Below, piece by piece: positions 57,700 to 64,000 of a DNA stretch of 64,000 nt. Location: assembly GCA_963971425.1 (NCBI GenBank), contig OZ020516.1:38304199-38368198 (forward strand). The letters are read 5' to 3'. Numbering within the stretch: position 1 is the stretch's first letter; every line of letters begins with the position of its first letter. The notes under the pieces are model-generated. The model searched no databases. It was not told where the DNA came from and saw nothing but the letters and a program-made list of their open reading frames with translations. The translations under genes were made by a program, and so were the position numbers. The DNA comes from Bryoerythrophyllum caledonicum. Taxonomy: Eukaryota; Streptophyta; Bryopsida; Pottiales; Pottiaceae.

Positions 57700-58790
57700 C
57701 ATTCACTTTGCTTTAAAATTTAATTGGAACTATTTATACTCTTACACGTATTTCGTTCAATCTTTTTTTCTCCTTTTATTTTTCTCTTTTCCCTCCATTC
57801 ACTTTGCTTTAAAATTGAAATAGAACAAATTATACTCTTACACGTATTTCGTTCAATCTTTTTTTCTCCTTTTATTTTTCTCTTTTCCCTCCATTCACTT
57901 TGCTTTAAAATTGAAATAGAACAAATTATACTCTTACACGTATTTCGTTCAATCTTTTTTTTTCTTTTTTTTTCTTTTTCCTTGTTTTTTGAATTTTTTT
58001 CTCCATTCACTTTGCTCTAAAATTTAAATAGAAGTATTTATACTCCTACACATATTTCGTTCAAATTTTTTGTTCTTTTTTTCTTTTTCCTTTTTTTTTT
58101 TTTTCTCCATTCACTTTGCTCTAAAATTTAAATAGAAGTATTTATACTCCTACATGTATTTCGTTCAATCTATATTTTTCTTTTTTCTTTTTTCTTTTAT
58201 TTTCCTTTTTTCCCTCCATTCACTTTGCTTTAAAATTTAAAGCAAAGTATTTATACTCTAGAATGTATTTCGTTCAACCTTTTTTTCTTTTTTTTCTTTC
58301 TCCTTTTCTTTTTCTTTTTTCTCTCCATTCACTTTGCTCTAAAATTACATCCAAACTATTTATACTCCTACACGTATTTCGTTCAATCTGTATTTTCTTT
58401 TTTTCTTTTTCCTTTTATTTTTCTTTTTTCCCTCCGTTCACTTTGCTTTAAGATTAAAATATAACTGTTTATACTCTGACACATATTTCGTTCAATTTTT
58501 TTTTTCTTTTATTCTTTTTCCTTTTCTTTTTCTTTTTTCCCTCCATTTACTTTGCTTTAAAATTTTAAGCAAACTAATTATACTCCTACACGTATTTCGT
58601 TCAATCTATATTTTCTTTTTTTCTTTTTCCTTTTCTTCTCCATTAACTCTACTTTACAATTCAAATAAAATTATTTATATTCTTACACATATTTCCTTCA
58701 ATTCTTTTCTTTCTCTTTTTTCCCTCCATTCACTTTGCTTTAAAATTTAAATAGAGCTATTTATACTCTTATACGTATTTCGTTCAATAT
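57700..58790 (+). repeat. Tandem repeat array, about 11 copies of a 95-110-bp unit
   Basis: Each unit has CCATTCACTTTGCTTTAAAA, then TATTTATACTC.TACACGTA, then TTTCGTTCAATC and a T-rich tract of varying length. Copies start near 57708, 57797, 57893, 58004, 58108, 58217, 58327, 58436, 58545, 58640 and 58725. The unit bodies are well conserved while the T tract varies, so copies differ mainly in poly-T length. Frames across it (FRSIFFSPFIFLFSLHSLCF repeats) are by-products. Confidence 0.85.
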
Positions 58791-60244
58791 TCTTTTGCAT
58801 TCATTTGGTTAAACTGTTGGAAATTGTTGTACCATTCGAGTTTATTGGATGTATTAGAATAAAACATCATAGTTGTAGGTTTTAAAAATTCTAAACAATT
58901 TTTTTAAATAAAGGAATAAACTCGTTCAATTCCCTTCAATGCACTTGAGTGTTATTCAAAACTTCAAACAAATGCAACATTTTAATACTTAATTTGCTTA
59001 CAACATCTCCATGGTGTTCTCCTTCAAGGAATGAGTTCCCTAAAAAAGTCGATCTCAATTTTTGAACAACATCCTCAAGTTCTCTTCTAAATCTTTCTTT
59101 TTGGGGGAGTGTGGTGCACCTCTATACCACTGTGAGAGTCCATTATTCTTTCAATCATCCATGTTTTCTTGAGGAGCACTCTAAGGTAATGTATGCTTAC
59201 TCCAACTTTGTTTTGTTTATTGCTTAAATAGCTTCATTCTCCACAAATATATCAAATTTTCTGCGGGCCTATATGATAGGGTATTGTCAGGTTTTAGGGT
59301 TCGACTTTGAACATTTTTTTTAATCTTTCCTTACTAGGAGTAGTACAAACTTCATGGTTTGAACAATGTTTCATGGTCTATTGTTCTCAACGGATTCATT
59401 GTCCTAAATCTTCAATAAGTGTGGATAGGGTACTGTCTTTGCATTGTAAGAAGCCATTTATGCCTGCTTCAGCCAATGGTCGTAGACTGCGAACATTATA
59501 CTGAGATAGGATACTAACAGAAGAATATGTAAAATTGTGCTCTTCCATGTCGTGCATATTTTCTGTCGAGGTGTTTCACGATTTCAATATGGCACAATTA
59601 TGGGCCATACAAGATCCTCCAAAGTCCCCCTTCTCTCATCATGACTTGATTTGGAGAGATTGTGTGCGGAAATGAAAAGGCATTGTGAAGACTTGCAAGC
59701 AGGCACGGATTCCTACATCACGGATTGAAGAGTTCCTCATTGGAGAGCGCTTACTACAAGACTGTAGGCAAAAAACAAACGCACAAGTCCGATTAATTGA
59801 CGGATAGGATATCGATCAAGAAAAATGAAGCCAAAAAAAAGCTGTGATGCCACAAATGCGGCATCACAGCACTAGAGTGGGAATGGGACGTACCAATGAG
59901 CGCTGAAGCACAAAGAACGTCCGTGTTGTCCATATTCACGCTCTAAGAAAACAACCACTCCACTTGTGTTCAAAACAGAAACCGAGAAATAAAGCTGTCA
60001 ATATCCTATCCCCCGAATTTGTATCTGAAACCCCAAAAGTACAACGTTGCTAAACGAGTCAGCCCTGTAAACGCTCAACCAATACACAGGGTCATTGGGC
60101 TGTCGTTGAATCTCGGGCGCAATTGTGAGGAGAGCAAGCTAAATCCTTGCCCTGCGAGATCTCTCGTCGGTGGAGATTTCGCCTCGAATACGTTTGTTTT
60201 CTTTGAGTTTCTTGTTGATGATGAGCACGATGATGAAGCAAGGC

Positions 60245-60343
60245 GACGCACCTGATCTGAAGACGACGCACCTGATCTGAAGATGACGCACCCGATCTGA
60301 AGATGACGCACTCGATCTGAAGACGACGCACCCGATCTGAAGC
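60245..60343 (+). repeat. 20-bp minisatellite (GACGCACCTGATCTGAAGAC), 5 copies
   Basis: Five head-to-tail units differ only at two or three positions (CCTG/CCCG/CTCG and AC/AT at the unit end), with a partial sixth (GACGCACCCGATCTACAG) at about 60360 after a short gap. The period is not a multiple of three. No spacers are present. Confidence 0.9.
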
Positions 60344-60419
60344 AAGGCAACAAGCAGACGACGCACCCGATCTACAGATGTGCTGGCAGTGCATCCGATC
60401 CGACCCTAAACCGCACCGA

Positions 60420-60485
60420 ACACCACGCCCACTAACACCACGTCCACGAACACCACGCCCACGAACACCACGCCCACGACAACAC
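60420..60485 (+). repeat. 15-18-bp repeat (AACACCACGCCCACG), about 4 copies
   Basis: CACCACGCCCACTAACACCA, CGTCCACGAACACCA and CGCCCACGAACACCA follow one another with small changes. It lies 80 bp after the 20-bp minisatellite, in the same C-rich patch. A further loose repeat CACCCTCACCGAGCAGTAGC occurs three times at about 60620-60740. Confidence 0.8.
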
Positions 60486-61716
60486 GTACAGAGCTCTACA
60501 ACATTCCACCCAACATTCAATACATCTCCAGATCACCTTAATTTGAGCACCCAATACCCACCCACCAAACCCTAAACAACTCGCACCAACTCAGCATCCA
60601 CCCAACTCCCACCAACACCGAGCACCCTCACCGAGCAGTAGCAGAGAGCGCCCAACAACTCAGCACCCTCACCGAGCACCTTCACCGAGGAGTAGCAGAG
60701 AGCTCCCAGCAACAGCCACCCTCACCGAGCAGTAGCAGAGAGCGAGAGAATGAGGAAGGGAGGGTGAACGAAGAGGGAGGGTCAAGGTTTCGGCCTTGTT
60801 AATACCCTATCCATAGGTTCGGGATAACCTAGGTTCGGGATCTACGGGGCGACGGTGAGAGGGATTCATCCTCGTCCACTTCATCCCCAAGGTAGGTGCT
60901 GCGAACGCTTACGCGAACCGGAGCATCACCACTCTAAATTTCCATCACCACCATCAGCGATATAAAAAACTCGGTTGCGAAGCTGTAAAGACCTCTTCTG
61001 TTGTTCAAAAGATACTAAACCAGCGCCACTGCAATGTGCATGTACCATTGGTAGAGTACCTTAGTGAAAAGTGCAAAGGGACAATAGAGTTTTCCTGAAA
61101 GTCTGAGTTTTAAAGGGTGGCTACCTTGTGTCAGCCAAAAAGACCCGGTGCAACATCCTTTAAGGACCTTGTGTCTTTCTCTATTCACCAAAGCAAGGTG
61201 AGATTTAAATATGGCAATATTTGCAGGGTGAAAAATTTCACTCTCCATATTTTATGGGCCACACGCATGGAACAAGCTAATGTAACCAAATTAGTAATTT
61301 GGAGTCACCAATGCCCACCTAGCATCTATGTTTGGATAGTGATTGTGCCTACATGCTTAACCCTGTAGCATGTTGGTTGGCTGACAAAGGACCATAATTT
61401 ATGGAATAAACCCCAAAGTTAATCAAACCACCATGTTTTTAAAAAACAAGTGGACTTTCACGTGTACAACCCCTATCAGCGTTTTGGGGTGACAGTCAGG
61501 GTTTAAACCCCGAGTACTTTCAGGAAAACTCCAATATACACGAGATTGAGAGATTTACGCAAGGCCAACTGGTGGCTGTGATGCTGATCGTATGTCATCA
61601 TGACCAACATAAAGAGCACATAGTTGTATGATTATGGCACAATAAAATTAATTGATGTTTAAGTAATGAGCACGAGCCCACCCTCAAATATACCTGGTCT
61701 GAAGAGGCTACGGATA

Positions 61717-62275
61717 AGGTAGAGGCACCCAATTCCGATCACTTTAGCGAATTGGGGACTCAAATGGCAATGTATGTCAAAAACATTTATGAAGAAAGAT
61801 GCGGAATTAGGAATGAAACTCAACAAATATTTTTTCAAATTTAATCACAAAGATTTGGAATTGATACAAAATTTAAGAGCCCAAAAACCATTAGAGCCCA
61901 TAATCAAACTGTAAAGTAGGTGAGATCTAGTGCCCTCCTTCACCCAATGCCATCAAGTGAGAGTGAGTAAAAGAGAGAAGACATGCCATGGATAACTAAC
62001 TCATGGAGGGTATCCAATGCCAATTGGTCTTGTTCGACTTTCAAGGCAAGGCCACCAATGAGAACTAAATTGAGGTGGAGCAACCCAAAATTGCACACTT
62101 CATGACCCGATGCCGATAATGACTCGGTTCTCGATTTTGAGATTTTGAGATTTTGAGTTCTCGATTTTGGGTTGTTTCATGCACCATTTCATGCATTTAC
62201 CGTTTTCAAGCACCATGCCATGCATACTCCATTGTTTAGAATTGGGCGGCCGATAGAAATTGGGTGCTTCTACCT
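61717..62275. mobile_element. Stowaway-like MITE, copy 2 (559 bp), inverted
   Basis: The ends AGGTAGAGGCACCCAATTCC and the inverted AATTGGGTGCTTCTACCT, with TA on both sides (61715-61716, 62276-62277), match copy 1 at 31104-31626, but the body is in the opposite orientation. It is 36 bp longer than copy 1, partly through a repeated GATTTTGAGATTTTGAG tract near 62140. Confidence 0.8.
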
Positions 62276-62403
62276 TAAGTGAAGCTAGCACTGTCGAGAT
62301 TTTTTACTAATTTCTAAAAGAGCTAGCTTTTAGGCAATCTTGAAGTTTATTAGGAAGGGAGAGGTAGGAATCTCAAACTTAACATATTATTAGATTTTTC
62401 CTG

Positions 62404-62560
62404 AAAGTCACCAAAATACACTGGGTAGTCACCCTGAATCTTAAGGTCTTATGTTAGTAACTTAGACCACATGCATATGGTGACTTGGCTTGGAAAAGGT
62501 GTGGCGGAACATTGATCAATTCTTTGAGAACTTAGGGTACTATTAGCAGTTGGCGCTTGC
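62404..62560 (-). repeat. Dispersed repeat copy, minus orientation
   Basis: GTCACCAAAATACACTGGGT, AAGGTCTTATGTTAGTAACT, CATGCATATGGTGACTTGGC and GAACTTAGGGTACTAT match 33965-34120. The remainder of the family appears at 63388-63590, so this copy may be split by the intervening A/C-rich sequence. Confidence 0.6.
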
Positions 62561-63245
62561 TTTGCAACACATTAGTTCAACCATTTTAATGTAGTTTTTA
62601 TATCACAAAATATTAAAAAAAGAAAGGTAACAACAATCTACATAAAATATAAATATGTCTTTGAACCTATGCATAATTTTAATAATGTAATAGAATAGAA
62701 TAGAGAAAAAAAATTAGGTTTTAGATTTTTTGCATTTTAACATGGAATTTCAAAAATGTTATGAATGTCAAATTTGTAATCAAGAGTTTCAAATTTATTT
62801 TGGATAAGCACAAATTGCAACCCACAAATGCAAATTTCACACACCCACAAACTCAACTTGCAATTACAATCTCAAATTCACAAACCCACAAAGTTCAAAC
62901 TCAATTTGCAATTACAATCTCAAAACTTGCAATCTCACCTCAAAACTTGTAATTTCAATCTCCACAACTCAAATATGCAATTTTGCAACTCCAACTTTGC
63001 ATGCCAACCTCCAAGATCACAACTCCAACTTCACAACTTTTTCACTCCAAGTTTACAACTCATAATTTACAATTCATTCTTTTAGTGCTTAACTCAAAAA
63101 ATATTTTGAATGTCAAATTTGTAATCAAGAGCACAAATTGCAACACACAAATGCAAATTTGTCACACCCAAAAACTCAAGCTAATACTTTGCAACGCATT
63201 AGTCCAACCATTTTAATGTAGTTTTTGTATATTACAAACTATATT
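62558..63245 (+). repeat. Direct repeats flanking a CAAATTTGCAA-type low-complexity block
   Basis: TTTGCAACACATTAGTTCAA and the following 40 bp (62562-62615) recur at 63187-63245. GTCAAATTTGTAATCAAGAG (62767) recurs at 63112 with the CACAAATTGCAACCCACAAATGC words after it. Between them lies a CA/CT-rich block of ACTCAA, TTGCAATTACAATCTC and ACAACTC words. An internal duplication of about 350-620 bp plus slippage would explain it. Confidence 0.6.
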
Positions 63246-63380
63246 TAAAAAAATGTAACATGATTCACTGCATGATTGGTTGCGCAATTAATTTCGCGGT
63301 TGGCTGCACCGTTCCTATAGTTCACTGCATGGTTGACTGCGCGATTCATCGCTACGTGGTTCACTACGCGGATTATGATT
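63245..63380 (+). repeat. Degenerate 12-mer-like repeat (GGTTCACTGCGC words)
   Basis: GATTCACTGCATGATTGGTT, GCGCAATT, CGCGGTTGGCTGCACCGTT, GTTCACTGCATGGTTGACTG, CGCGATT and GTGGTTCACTACGCGG follow with loose periodicity. The minus frame reads NHAVNREINCATNHAVNHV. It resembles an aged version of a 12-bp minisatellite like the one at 18840. Confidence 0.5.
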
Positions 63381-63387
63381 TTAGTAG

Positions 63388-63590
63388 TATGATGGAGGAG
63401 CTTTAGCTTGGATAGGGTAGGGCCCAAGAGCATTGATTGCCAAGCATTTCATTGGAGCACAAAAAAAGGGGGAATATGAACTTCTTCATGCTCTCTTTCT
63501 TTCCATTTTCAAATCTCATTTGGTTTGACACCATATTCCTCATGGCTTACCTCTTCGAGAAGCACTTTCAAGAAAACTCTATTAGAGGCA
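63388..63590 (-). repeat. Dispersed repeat copy, minus orientation
   Basis: GGAGGAGCTTTAGCTTGGAT, GGGCCCAAGAGCATTGATTG, CAAGCATTTCATTGGAGC, CACCATATTCCTCATGGCTT and GAAGCACTTTCAAGAAAACTC match 34105-34290 in order. It carries on where the copy at 62404-62560 leaves off. Confidence 0.6.
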
Positions 63591-64000
63591 CATTTTAAAT
63601 AAAATTTAAGGAAACTATATACTAAAATAAAACAGTTATTCACACAGACATTATCAGAAGCAAAGCACTTTCAAATTTTGTAATCTTAAAAGAATAAGAC
63701 TTAATCCCTAAATTAATCCTTTTGGGGCACTCTTGAAGGTTTGGGCAAATTTCTATTGTATTAATTTATAGCATTCTTTTTTGAATTTTTATTTGTAGAT
63801 GGACATTACTAAAAGCTTTATATTGGTCCAATTTTTTTTCCTGAATCCAACATTTAATGAAAAAGCGATAGGATTTTAAAGTTCAAATGGAAAAAGCGTG
63901 CACATCGGGCAACTCCAAAAACTTTTGGTAGAATGTGAGATTTTCAATATTAACAAGTCATCATTTCTTTTCATACAATTAAAAAAATCTCTATCTTCAA

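Larger units (their letters stand above)
59275..60812. mobile_element. Possible 1.5-kb element bounded by GATAGGGTATTG words
   Basis: GATAGGGTATTGTCAG at 59275-59290 and TTAATACCCTATCC at 60799-60812 are in inverted orientation and could be the outer ends. Further copies lie between them: GGATAGGGTACTGTC at 59423, GATAGGATACTAACAG at 59505, GGATAGGATATCGATC at 59802 (same orientation), and CTGTCAATATCCTATCC at 59995-60011 (inverted). So the region may be several nested elements. No transposase is readable. Confidence 0.35.

Noticed and set aside
57720..58451. Phe/Leu-rich frames as membrane protein genes
   Set aside because: They are translations of the T-rich tandem array and repeat with it on both strands.
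1..64000. tRNA, rRNA or riboswitch genes
   Set aside because: I looked for the T-loop GGTTCGAATCC-type box and rRNA-like blocks and found none convincing; a covariance-model search would settle it.

Overview
This window looks like nuclear DNA of a land plant. It has spliceosomal introns of roughly 70-350 bp (one of 1.1 kb), an A-type (CYP71-clan) P450, a plastid DnaJ-type zinc-finger protein, a plant secretory phospholipase A2, a DAD1-like class I lipase and a plant-style SAPS-domain phosphatase subunit. Compact GC-rich genes in very AT-rich, transposon-filled intergenic DNA would suit a bryophyte or another seed-free plant. That is inference, and the species cannot be read from the sequence.

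I could rebuild seven protein-coding genes with splice sites that keep frame from start to stop. They are a plastid zinc-finger protein (3696-4441, +), a stand-alone myosin-I tail (TH1) protein (6019-6890, +), a secretory PLA2 (7327-8497, +), a cytochrome P450 (26133-28645, +), a DUF716/TMEM45-type membrane protein (29409-30572, -), a 21-exon SAPS-domain PP6 regulatory subunit (35744-42902, +) and an intronless plastid-type PLA1 (45874-47724, +). The P450 and DUF716 genes converge. No operon-like or pathway cluster is apparent. The two phospholipases are of unrelated families and lie 37 kb apart.

The rest is mobile-element landscape. Between 10.2 and 21.7 kb a decayed hAT (DUF659-type) transposase is split by 7.8 kb of nested insertions. 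The clearest is a 4,452-bp element with perfect 30-bp terminal inverted repeats and a TTA target duplication (15086-19537). Several MITE-like elements can be delimited by inverted repeats and target duplications: 1299-1429, 2224-2362, 31104-31626, 31801-32228 and 61717-62275. A family of about 0.92 kb with TTAACCCCTAA-type ends has two apparently full-length copies (52804-53725, 54874-55798) and at least three partial ones. There are several minisatellites and a near-perfect 49-bp-arm hairpin at 33847-33968.

I found no CRISPR array, rRNA or tRNA. I saw nothing that amounts to a new multi-gene system. The most unusual points are the TH1-only protein with a GC-AG intron, the PLA2 and PLA1 C-terminal extensions, a P450 with Ala in place of the Gly two residues after the haem Cys, and the 4.5-kb element with perfect inverted repeats. 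Coordinates of spliced genes run from start codon to stop codon; untranslated regions were not mapped.
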